This document shows, one piece after another, positions 22,574-29,167 of a stretch of 64,000 nt of DNA (position 1 is its first letter; the number at the start of each line of letters is the position of its first letter). Both the position numbers and the translations under genes were made by a program. Below the pieces are notes generated by a model. The model had not been told where the DNA came from and ran no database searches. It saw only the letters and a list, made by a program, of their open reading frames with translations. Source of the DNA: Myxococcales bacterium (GTDB lineage: Bacteria > Myxococcota_A > Polyangia > Haliangiales > Haliangiaceae); NCBI GenBank assembly GCA_016707895.1, contig JADJGV010000003.1:620001-684000 (forward strand), given 5' to 3'.

Positions 22574-23053
22574 ATGCGCTCCCTCCTCCTCCTGTCCACG
22601 CTGCTCGCTCCCCTCGCCCTCGCCGCTTGCGGCGGCGCCGACGCCTCCCCGGCCCCGCGCACCAGCGCCACCCCCGCCGCCAGCGCGCCCGCCGATCCGG
22701 CGCTCCTGGCCCAGTGCGAGGCGTTCTTCGCCCGCGCCCGCACCTGCACCGACGACTACATCCCGGCCCTGGTCGACGTGCGCATCGAGCTCGACAAGCC
22801 CGCCGGCATCGCCGCCGAGGCCCAGCAGCCGGGTGGCCGCGACAGCGTCATCGCGCAGGCCAAGACCGAGTGGGCCAACGACTCCCAGCCCGCCGCGGTG
22901 ACCGCGATGTGCAACCAGGTCATCGCGTCGATGCCGACCGGGCAGTACGACGGGATGCGCGCCCAGGCCGAGACGTGCATGGCCGCCACCGACTGCGCCG
23001 CGTTCTCGACCTGCACGATCGACCTGCACCGCGCGATGATCGGCGGCCAGTGA
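22574..23053 (+). CDS. Small Cys-containing lipoprotein
   Basis: 159 residues from ATG 22574, preceded at 22561-22566 by GAAAGG, a plausible ribosome-binding site. Lipobox LAAC after a Leu-rich signal, an Ala/Pro linker, then a compact domain with six Cys in a CEAFFARARTC / MCNQV / ETCM..DC..FSTC arrangement that suggests three disulfides. No known family recognised; similar short Cys domains are common in myxobacterial envelopes. Twenty bases later another + gene begins. Confidence 0.75.
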   Translation: MRSLLLLSTLLAPLALAACGGADASPAPRTSATPAASAPADPALLAQCEAFFARARTCTDDYIPALVDVRIELDKPAGIAAEAQQPGGRDSVIAQAKTEWANDSQPAAVTAMCNQVIASMPTGQYDGMRAQAETCMAATDCAAFSTCTIDLHRAMIGGQ

Positions 23054-23072
23054 CCGTGGCACGCTCGCGGGC

Positions 23073-23528
23073 GTGCCGGTCGATCCGCTGACGCTGCGCT
23101 TGCCGCCGTGGCTGGTCGATCGCTTCGACCTGCCCCGCGTGATCGCCGAGGCCGGCAGCTACACCCGCAGCGAGGCCTACCGCCTGCTCGAGCGGTTCGC
23201 GATGAGCGGCCCCGAGCAGGCGTTCGTGCAGACCGTGCTGGCCCGCCGCACCAACCTGTGGCTGTACCGCTGCAACCAGCGCGCGGCGTGTGGCGACTTC
23301 CTGGTCGTCGACGTGTCGTCGCCAGCGCCCCTCGATCGCGCCGCGGTGGCGATCGAGCTCAAGGCCGGCGCGCCGCTGGCGCTCGGCGGCGCCCGGCTCC
23401 AGCTCACCAACGTCGACGCCGCGCTCGCCGAGCTGATCGCCGCCGGCGTGCTCGCCTCCGCCGCCGTCACCCTCGCCCACGGCGACGAGGCCGCGGTGCT
23501 CGCGTACCTGCGCGCCGCCCCGCCTTGA
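23073..23528 (+). CDS. Hypothetical protein (151 aa)
   Basis: GTG start, 151 residues, no signal peptide. N-terminal half is helical and basic (WLVDRFDLPRVIAEAGSYTRSEAYRLLERF); the centre has CNQRAACGD; the C-terminal half has the pattern of a small alpha/beta domain (AVAIELKAGAPLALGGARLQLTN). No family recognised. It probably shares a transcript with the preceding lipoprotein. Its TGA abuts the convergent stop of the WGR-like gene (TGATCA). Confidence 0.6.
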   Translation: MPVDPLTLRLPPWLVDRFDLPRVIAEAGSYTRSEAYRLLERFAMSGPEQAFVQTVLARRTNLWLYRCNQRAACGDFLVVDVSSPAPLDRAAVAIELKAGAPLALGGARLQLTNVDAALAELIAAGVLASAAVTLAHGDEAAVLAYLRAAPP

Positions 23529-24296
23529 TCAGCGCCGCTTCTTCGGCGCGGCCTTCTTCGCTGCCGGCTTCTTCGCCGCCGCGGGCTTCTTCGGCGCGGC
23601 CTGCTTCGCCGCCGCGGGCGTCTTCGGCGCGGCCTTCTTCACCGCCGCAGGCGTCTTCGGCGCGGCCTTCTTCGGCGCGGCCTTCTTCGCCGCCGCCGGC
23701 TTCTTCGCTGCCGCGGGCTTCTTCGTGGCGGGCGTCGCGCCCGGTGTGGCGCACAGCGACTCGAGCAACTGCGCCCACCGCGCGCGCTGCGCCGCCGGCG
23801 CGTCGACCCGCTGCAACGCCGGCGTGCGCTCCTGCGCGAGCCCGACGCCATCGACCGCGAAGAAGTGCATGACGTACTCGTCGGGCGGCTCGCCGGCCGC
23901 AGTGCGCACCGTCCGATACCGCGTCAGCGCCGCCGCCAGCGCCGCCCGCGCCCGCGCCGCGTCACCACCTGCCGCGCGCAGCGCCGCCGCGAGGTCCGCC
24001 GACAACGCCTCCAGCCCCGCCTCCGTCGCGGCCGGCGTGGCGCGCTTCGGCGCGGCGTCGGGCGGCTCGCGGAGGCGCAGCATCCATCCCTGGGCCTCGA
24101 CCTCGGCGCAGCGCGCCGCGTACGCAGCCTTCCCTTCCGCCGCCGTTGCGTACTGCACCCGCTGCGACGGCGGCGCCTTGCCCTGGGTTCGGCCCTTGCT
24201 CCAGACCTCGGGCGCCACGGTGACCGCGTTCTTCCACAGGTAGATCCGCACACCTCGCCCGCGATAGCCGTTCTCGAGATACCAGGACATCGGCAT
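23529..24296 (-). CDS. WGR-like domain protein with histone-H1-like Lys/Ala/Pro tail
   Basis: 255 residues from ATG 24296. Residues 1-75 (MSWYLENGYRGRGVRIYLW, TVAPEVWSKGRTQGK, YATAAEGKAAYAARCAEVEAQGW) follow the WGR-domain outline: a strand pair, a W-x-x-G-R turn, then the helix that starts with the x-A-x-x-A-x motif. WGR domains sense DNA ends next to PARP domains, and free-standing ones occur in bacteria. The middle is helical. The last 65 residues are KKAAPKK/AAAKKP repeats like eukaryotic H1 and bacterial H1-like proteins, so non-specific DNA binding is likely. The WGR call is by eye. Confidence 0.6.
   Translation of the reverse strand: MPMSWYLENGYRGRGVRIYLWKNAVTVAPEVWSKGRTQGKAPPSQRVQYATAAEGKAAYAARCAEVEAQGWMLRLREPPDAAPKRATPAATEAGLEALSADLAAALRAAGGDAARARAALAAALTRYRTVRTAAGEPPDEYVMHFFAVDGVGLAQERTPALQRVDAPAAQRARWAQLLESLCATPGATPATKKPAAAKKPAAAKKAAPKKAAPKTPAAVKKAAPKTPAAAKQAAPKKPAAAKKPAAKKAAPKKRR
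23532..23735 (-). repeat. Tandem repeat coding Lys/Ala/Pro tail
   Basis: Imperfect 15-21 bp repeats built on TTCTTCGGCGCGGCC code for the AAPKK/AAAKKP tail of the WGR-like protein. Repetition at DNA level implies likely length variation. Confidence 0.75.
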
Positions 24297-24310
24297 GGAT
24301 GGATCGCAGG

Positions 24311-25135
24311 TTACTCCGGCCGCCCGCCGTCGAACCACACCTTCCAGCCGGTCGCGGCGTCCTTGCGCCAGACGGTGCAGTAGCTGCCGCCGCCCGCCGC
24401 GGCGCCGGTCTTGCGATCGGTGACGGTGAAGCCGCCCACCGCGAAGGCGACGTCGCCGCGCACCCGCGTCGTGATCGGCGCCCAGTCGAGCTTCACCGCT
24501 TCGAGCACCGGCGTCATCGCGGCGCCGACCGCCGCGTTGCCGGCGACCAGGCCGGCGTCGTTCAGCTCGCCGCCCTCGGGCGCGAACCAGTCGGCCCACG
24601 CCGCGCCGCCGCGGTCGGTGGAGTCCTTGTAGAACAGCGCCTCGAGCGCGGCGATCTCGGCGGCCTCCTCCCCGGGCCCGACCAGGCTCATCTCCCACTG
24701 CAGGCCCGGCGGCGCCGCGCCCACCAGCGCGCCGGCCTCGTTCACGCGCAGCGCCAGCGTCGCGGACTCGGCGGCGGTCGACCACATCGCCAGGTTGGCC
24801 TCGATCTGCACCGGCGCCAGCTCGACGACCATCGGCTCGTGGCCGGGCGCGAGCCGCACGTCCCACACCCGCGGCCGCGGATCGTCGCCGCTGGTCTCGT
24901 CGAAGATCCACACCCGCGCCGCGCCGTCGTCGCCCAGCCAGACGCCGTACTTCGCGCCGCGATGGCCGACGAACGTCAAGTGACCGCCGGCCGGCATGCC
25001 GAGCTGCCGATCCCCGGTCAGCCACGGCAACAGCTCGCCGGCCGCCGGCGCCGGCGGGGTCGGCTCGGCCGGCGGCGGCGCCGACGATCCACACGCGACC
25101 AGCGATCCCACGAGCGCGAGCGAGGCGAGCTTCAT
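24311..25135 (-). CDS. Lipoprotein with C-terminal SnoaL/NTF2-like domain
   Basis: 274 residues. Lipobox SLVAC, Pro-rich linker, a beta-rich middle domain, then residues about 160-274 with the NTF2-like outline seen in DUF4440 proteins: EIAALEALFYKDSTDRGGAAWADWF, the strand VRGDVAFAVGGFTVTD, and the final SYCTVWRKDAATGWKVWFDGG. Such domains bind small ligands or act as simple isomerases; no catalytic residues can be assigned. Exported and membrane-anchored. TAGGCT 7 nt upstream fits a leaderless start. Confidence 0.75.
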   Translation of the reverse strand: MKLASLALVGSLVACGSSAPPPAEPTPPAPAAGELLPWLTGDRQLGMPAGGHLTFVGHRGAKYGVWLGDDGAARVWIFDETSGDDPRPRVWDVRLAPGHEPMVVELAPVQIEANLAMWSTAAESATLALRVNEAGALVGAAPPGLQWEMSLVGPGEEAAEIAALEALFYKDSTDRGGAAWADWFAPEGGELNDAGLVAGNAAVGAAMTPVLEAVKLDWAPITTRVRGDVAFAVGGFTVTDRKTGAAAGGGSYCTVWRKDAATGWKVWFDGGRPE

Positions 25136-25142
25136 GCCGCGT

Positions 25143-25148
25143 AGCCTA
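25143..25148 (-). promoter_or_regulatory. TAGGCT -10 box
   Basis: Minus-strand TAGGCT ends 7 nt before ATG 25135 (SnoaL-like lipoprotein). Confidence 0.5.
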
Positions 25149-25180
25149 CGCCACGCGCGCGGGCCTCGCCGCCGCGCGCG

Positions 25181-26215
25181 CTACTCCTCGCCGCCGCCGC
25201 CCATCGCCGCGGCCATCGCGATGTCGGCCGCCTTGACCTTCGACGGGTCGAACGCCTTGGCGCCGGCCAGCATCTTGGTCATCACCGCGTCGAAGTCGCC
25301 GCGCACCGGCTGCCCCGGCTTGGCCTGCACGAACCGCAGCGGGTTGATCCGCGCGACGACGACGGGCTTGAGGTAGCCGCTGGCGAAGCCCGAGTCCTTC
25401 AGGCGTTGCACCGCCTCGTTGACGGCCTCGTCGAGAGCCAGGAGCTGCGTCGCGTGGGCCTCGCGCTCGGCGAGCACCGCGCGCAGCGGCCGATCGCTCC
25501 ACGCCTCGCACCGGCTCACCACCGGCATGTACGCGCCGCCCGAGAACCGGCCGTTCTGCTCGTAGCACACGCCGATCGTCAGGAAGCCCGGCTGCTCGAG
25601 CTCGAGCTGCAGCTCGCTCTCGGGGCGATCGCGGGTCGCGGCGTCGGCCACCAGCGCGCGCACCATGCGCACCACCTCGAGCGACTTGTCCTTGAGGTTG
25701 TGGGCCTTCTCGGTGTTGAGCGCGAGGATGCGGAACGCCACCTCGGGCTCGGGCACCACCAGCGCGGTGATCGCCTGGGCGCCGAGCCGCCGCATCGCCG
25801 CCAGCCGGTGCATGCCGTTGGGCGAGTGGAAGCCGTCGCCCGATGGCACCGCGACGATCGGATCGAGGAAGCGCCCGACCTTGGGGATCACCGTCGCCAG
25901 CCGCTCGGCGTGGGTCGGCGACAGCTCGCGCTGGTACGGCGTCGCCTCGACCTTCTCGATCGGTAGCACCGCCAGCGCGACCCAGTGGCCCCCAAGCGGC
26001 TCGCGGTAACGCGCCGCGACCACGCCGCCCAGCCGCTCGACCAGCTCGCACGCCGCGGTCAGCGCCGCCGACGGCGTCCCGGTGAGGCACGCCGACGCCG
26101 CGATCCCCGCGCTGCCCGGCGCGGCCGCGGCCTTCTTCTTGCGCGGCGTCGCCGACTTGGGCTTGGCGGCCTTGGCCTTGGGCGTCTTGGGCGCGGCGGC
26201 TTTCTTCGGCGGCAT
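25181..26215 (-). CDS. ParB/Srx-like domain protein with Lys-rich N-terminal tail
   Basis: 344 residues. The first 30 are a KKAAAPKTPKAKAAKPK-type basic tail. Residues about 80-160 carry the ParB N-terminal (ParB/sulfiredoxin) fold: LPIEKVEATPYQRELS, LDPIVAVPSGDGFHSPNGMHRLAAMRRLG (the GxHR-like box) and ITALVVPEPE. No helix-turn-helix partition domain like that of chromosomal ParB is obvious; the rest is helical. Members of this superfamily include CTP-binding DNA clamps and nucleases. With its basic tail this is a plausible DNA-binding protein, not the chromosome-partition ParB. TACAGT 6 nt before the ATG predicts a leaderless mRNA. Confidence 0.75.
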   Translation of the reverse strand: MPPKKAAAPKTPKAKAAKPKSATPRKKKAAAAPGSAGIAASACLTGTPSAALTAACELVERLGGVVAARYREPLGGHWVALAVLPIEKVEATPYQRELSPTHAERLATVIPKVGRFLDPIVAVPSGDGFHSPNGMHRLAAMRRLGAQAITALVVPEPEVAFRILALNTEKAHNLKDKSLEVVRMVRALVADAATRDRPESELQLELEQPGFLTIGVCYEQNGRFSGGAYMPVVSRCEAWSDRPLRAVLAEREAHATQLLALDEAVNEAVQRLKDSGFASGYLKPVVVARINPLRFVQAKPGQPVRGDFDAVMTKMLAGAKAFDPSKVKAADIAMAAAMGGGGEE

Positions 26216-26221
26216 CCCGCG

Positions 26222-26227
26222 ACTGTA
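26222..26227 (-). promoter_or_regulatory. TACAGT -10 box
   Basis: Minus-strand TACAGT ends 6 nt before ATG 26215 (ParB-like gene). Confidence 0.55.
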
Positions 26228-27733
26228 CTACCGCCGCGCGCGCCGGCGGCGCAGCGCCGCCAGCACCCCGAGCCCGAGCGGCCAGGCCGCGCCGCCTCGC
26301 CCGCCCTGGCAGCAGCCGCCGCCGTCGTCGGCCAGCGCCGGGTCACCCTCGACGTAGACGTGGCTGGTGACCGTCAGCCGGCCGCCCAGGCCGGTCAGCT
26401 CGACGCGGTAGCGCTCGCGCGCGCCGGTGACCGGCCGCGTGAACGACGCGACGCCGCCGGCGACGGTCACCGCCTCGACCAGCGCGCCGTCCTTCCACAG
26501 CTCCGCCGAGTCGCCGTCGGCCTCGGGCGCCCGCACCTCGAGCCGCACCCGGCCGACGTCGGTGAGCGTCTCGCCCAGCCCGACCGCGCGGGTCGCGTCG
26601 GCCGCGTCGACCGCGGTCAGCTCGACCATCGGATCGTCGGGGCCGCGCATCTTGACGACCGTGCGCCCGGCCGCGACCGCCGCGACGATCGCCGCCTCCG
26701 ACAGCTCGTCGGCCAGCACCATCGTCGTCGGCCCGCCGATCTGCGCCGGGGTGGCGCCGCCCTCGGTGCCGGCGCGGTGATCGTCGCTGCCGCCGATCGC
26801 CGCCAGCGCGTGGCCGGCGTCGAGCAGCCGATCCCACAGCGCGATCGCCTTGGGCGTGAACAGCCCGCCGGTCAGCTCGGCGTTGCCGGTCTGGATCTCC
26901 AGGCCGCTGACCATCGCCCACGGCGTGTCGGCGTGGTCCCAGCCGCAGCCGATGCACGCCTCGCCCAGCCGCAGCTCGGGGTGGTTGACGATGAACCGCC
27001 CGCCCTGCGCGACGACGTCGGCGACGATGGTCGGCGCGCCGACGCCGCCCAGCCCGACGCGGTGATCGACGTAGCGGCCGATGCCGATCGCGTTGCCGTG
27101 GCCGCCGTAGGTCGTGACCTCGGCGCCGCGCACCAGCAAGAGGTCGGTGAGCCCGGCCTGCGCCGCCGCCTGGTGCGGGTACTGCGCGCTGGTGTTGTGA
27201 TCCGACAGCACGACGAAGTCGAGGCCGCGGCCGCGCGCGTACGCCGCGATCTCGGCCAGCGAGGCCGAGGCGTCGCCCGAGTCGCGCGAGTGCACGTGGA
27301 AGTCGCCGGCGTACCAGCGGCGCTCGCTGGCCAGCACCACCGGCGTCCACGCCGCCGCCGGCTCGGGCGTCAGCGTCGCGGCGTCGCGGAACTCCAGGTC
27401 GACGGTGTACTGTCCGGGATCCGGACCGAGCTTGGCCTTGCCGATCACCAGCTGCCAGGTGCCCGGCGCGATCGGGCCGGCCAGGTAGCCGCGCGACGAG
27501 CCGGCCACGCCGATCACCATCGGCTCGGTCAGCCCGCCGCCCCAGCCGCGGAAGCCGTCGGGCCCCCACAGCCCCCAGTCGAGGATCTGGAAGTCCGAGC
27601 CGTCGTCGTGGGCCAGCGCGAACTCGACCGTGCCGGCCGGCACGTCGAACGGCACCAGCAGGTAGTCGCCGCCGGCCTGCGGCACCGCGCCGGTCAGGTG
27701 CAAGGTCGAGATCACCGCGGTCAGCGCCAGCAT
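26228..27733 (-). CDS. CehA/McbA-type PHP-fold metallohydrolase with MYXO-CTERM-like tail
   Basis: 501 residues. Signal-like start, a beta-sandwich N-domain (about 20-130), then a PHP-like metal-dependent hydrolase with GDFHVHSRDSGDA, VLSDHNT, VNHPE and GGSDDHRAG, which supply the His/Asp ligands of a multinuclear metal site. The C-terminus is a Gly/Cys motif (GGGCCQGGRGG), a short hydrophobic helix and an Arg cluster, the layout of the MYXO-CTERM sorting signal. Expected to be exported and processed at the cell surface. Phosphoester substrates are likely from the family. TACGCT lies 6 nt upstream. Confidence 0.85.
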   Translation of the reverse strand: MLALTAVISTLHLTGAVPQAGGDYLLVPFDVPAGTVEFALAHDDGSDFQILDWGLWGPDGFRGWGGGLTEPMVIGVAGSSRGYLAGPIAPGTWQLVIGKAKLGPDPGQYTVDLEFRDAATLTPEPAAAWTPVVLASERRWYAGDFHVHSRDSGDASASLAEIAAYARGRGLDFVVLSDHNTSAQYPHQAAAQAGLTDLLLVRGAEVTTYGGHGNAIGIGRYVDHRVGLGGVGAPTIVADVVAQGGRFIVNHPELRLGEACIGCGWDHADTPWAMVSGLEIQTGNAELTGGLFTPKAIALWDRLLDAGHALAAIGGSDDHRAGTEGGATPAQIGGPTTMVLADELSEAAIVAAVAAGRTVVKMRGPDDPMVELTAVDAADATRAVGLGETLTDVGRVRLEVRAPEADGDSAELWKDGALVEAVTVAGGVASFTRPVTGARERYRVELTGLGGRLTVTSHVYVEGDPALADDGGGCCQGGRGGAAWPLGLGVLAALRRRRARR

Positions 27734-27739
27734 CTGGCC

Positions 27740-27745
27740 AGCGTA
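27740..27745 (-). promoter_or_regulatory. TACGCT -10 box
   Basis: Minus-strand TACGCT ends 6 nt before ATG 27733; it faces the + box at 27811-27816 in a short divergent promoter region. Confidence 0.55.
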
Positions 27746-27810
27746 ACCAACCCGGCGCGCGATCGGTGTGCAAACGGGTAGTCGCCGGTGCGGCGATCGC
27801 CGCGCCCCTG

Positions 27811-27816
27811 TATCCT
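27811..27816 (+). promoter_or_regulatory. TATCCT -10 box
   Basis: TATCCT ends 6 nt before ATG 27823 (YpfJ-like peptidase), predicting a leaderless mRNA. Confidence 0.6.
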
Positions 27817-27822
27817 GCCGCC

Positions 27823-28707
27823 ATGAAGTGGGAACGCGGGCACAAGTCGCAGTACGTCGAGGATGTCCGCGGCCAGCGCGCCACCGGCCGCGGGGCCGCG
27901 CTCAAGGTCGGCGGCGGCGGCGCCGCGCTGCTCACGGTGATCGCGCTGATCGCCCAGGCCCTCGGCGTCGACCTCGGCATCGGCAGCGGCACCACGACCA
28001 CCGGCGGCGGCGGCAACCAGGCGTCGTCCGGCGGCGGCGGCGGCCCGCCCCCGCCGATGTCCAAGGCGGACGCCGAGCTCTACGACTTCATCAACTTCGT
28101 CGTCGACGACATCCAGGGGTCGTTCGATCGCGCGATGACCGCCGCCGGCCAGCGCTACACGCCGGCCACGCTGAAGGTGTTCGCCGAGGCGGTCGACACC
28201 GCGTGCGGCGCCGCCGACTCGGCGGTCGGCCCGTTCTACTGCCCGGGCGACTCGAACGCGTACATCGACCTGACCTTCTACCGCGACCTGCGCGAGCGGT
28301 TCGGCGCCGGCGGCGACTTCGCCCAGGCCTACGTGCTGGCCCACGAGTACGGCCACCACCTGCAGAACCTGCTCGGCACCGACGACCGCGTGCGCGAGCA
28401 GGTGGCGCGCGACAAGTCGCTCGAGAACTCGCTGTCGGTGCGCCAGGAGCTGCAGGCCGACTGCTACGCCGGCGTGTGGGCCAACGACACCGGCAAGCGC
28501 AAGCGGATCGAGGTCGGCGACATCGAGGAGGCGGTCACCGCGGCCCAGGCCATCGGCGACGATCGCCTGCAGAAGATGGCCGGCCGCCGGGTCAACCCCG
28601 AGACCTTCACCCACGGCTCGTCGGCGCAGCGGGTGAAGTGGTTCAAGCGCGGGCTCGAGGCCGGCCGCCTCGACGCGTGCGACACGTTCAACGCCCGCGA
28701 TCTGTAG
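27823..28707 (+). CDS. YpfJ/KPN_02809-type neutral zinc metallopeptidase
   Basis: 294 residues from ATG 27823. Short cytosolic start with RGQRATGRG, one membrane segment about 30-48, a Gly/Pro-rich linker, then the peptidase domain. The zinc site HEYGHH has His174, Glu175 and His178, and QELQADCYAG gives the downstream acidic ligand. YCPGDSNAYIDLTFY is the family's characteristic strand upstream of the site. Known members are membrane-anchored putative peptidases whose substrates are not defined. The domain is probably extracytoplasmic. Confidence 0.9.
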   Translation: MKWERGHKSQYVEDVRGQRATGRGAALKVGGGGAALLTVIALIAQALGVDLGIGSGTTTTGGGGNQASSGGGGGPPPPMSKADAELYDFINFVVDDIQGSFDRAMTAAGQRYTPATLKVFAEAVDTACGAADSAVGPFYCPGDSNAYIDLTFYRDLRERFGAGGDFAQAYVLAHEYGHHLQNLLGTDDRVREQVARDKSLENSLSVRQELQADCYAGVWANDTGKRKRIEVGDIEEAVTAAQAIGDDRLQKMAGRRVNPETFTHGSSAQRVKWFKRGLEAGRLDACDTFNARDL

Positions 28708-28728
28708 CGGCGCGCGGCCGCCCGCGGC

Positions 28729-29091
28729 TCACCCGAACATCTTCGCGACCACCGCCGTCGGATCGGGCGCCTCGGCGTCGGCCGCCGGCGGCTCGCCCTT
28801 GGGCGTCATGTGGTCGATCGCGTGCGGCAGCACCTCGGCCAGCGTGTGCGTCGCCTTCTCGGTCGAGATGCCGAGCTTGGCGGCGATCGACGCGATCGGC
28901 CCGCTGCCGAGCACGCTGGTGATCTGATCGGGCGAGATCGGCAGGTTCTTGCCCAGGCCGACCCAGGACGACGCGACGTCGCCCAGGCCGCTCGAGCCGA
29001 GCTTCTTGACGATGTCGGCGGCGCCGCCGCCCTTGAGGAGATCGCCGATGGCCCCGGCGGCTTGCGTGGCTTGTGCTTTGGCGTCGGACAT
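28729..29091 (-). CDS. YidB-like (DUF937) small protein
   Basis: 120 residues, no signal peptide. The pattern GDLLKGGGAADIVKKLGSSGLGDVASSWVGLGKNLPISPDQI is characteristic of YidB/DUF937 proteins: short helices separated by Gly and an ISPDQIxxVLG motif. The C-terminal part has LPHAIDHMTPKGEPP, also typical. Function of the family is unknown. TATCTT 7 nt upstream gives a likely leaderless start. The gene converges with the zinc peptidase. Confidence 0.85.
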   Translation of the reverse strand: MSDAKAQATQAAGAIGDLLKGGGAADIVKKLGSSGLGDVASSWVGLGKNLPISPDQITSVLGSGPIASIAAKLGISTEKATHTLAEVLPHAIDHMTPKGEPPAADAEAPDPTAVVAKMFG

Positions 29092-29098
29092 GGCGCGG

Positions 29099-29104
29099 AA
29101 GATA
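29099..29104 (-). promoter_or_regulatory. TATCTT -10 box
   Basis: Minus-strand TATCTT ends 7 nt before ATG 29091 (YidB-like gene). Confidence 0.6.
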
Positions 29105-29167
29105 GCAGGTCGCGGCGCAGCGTCGCAGCGCGCCGGGGTAGCCCCGGGGGACGCGGACCGGCCCGGG

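Noticed and set aside
23532..23735. Spaced repeat array near the WGR-like gene
   Set aside because: Contiguous in-frame units coding a Lys/Ala/Pro tail; no spacers, no cas genes.
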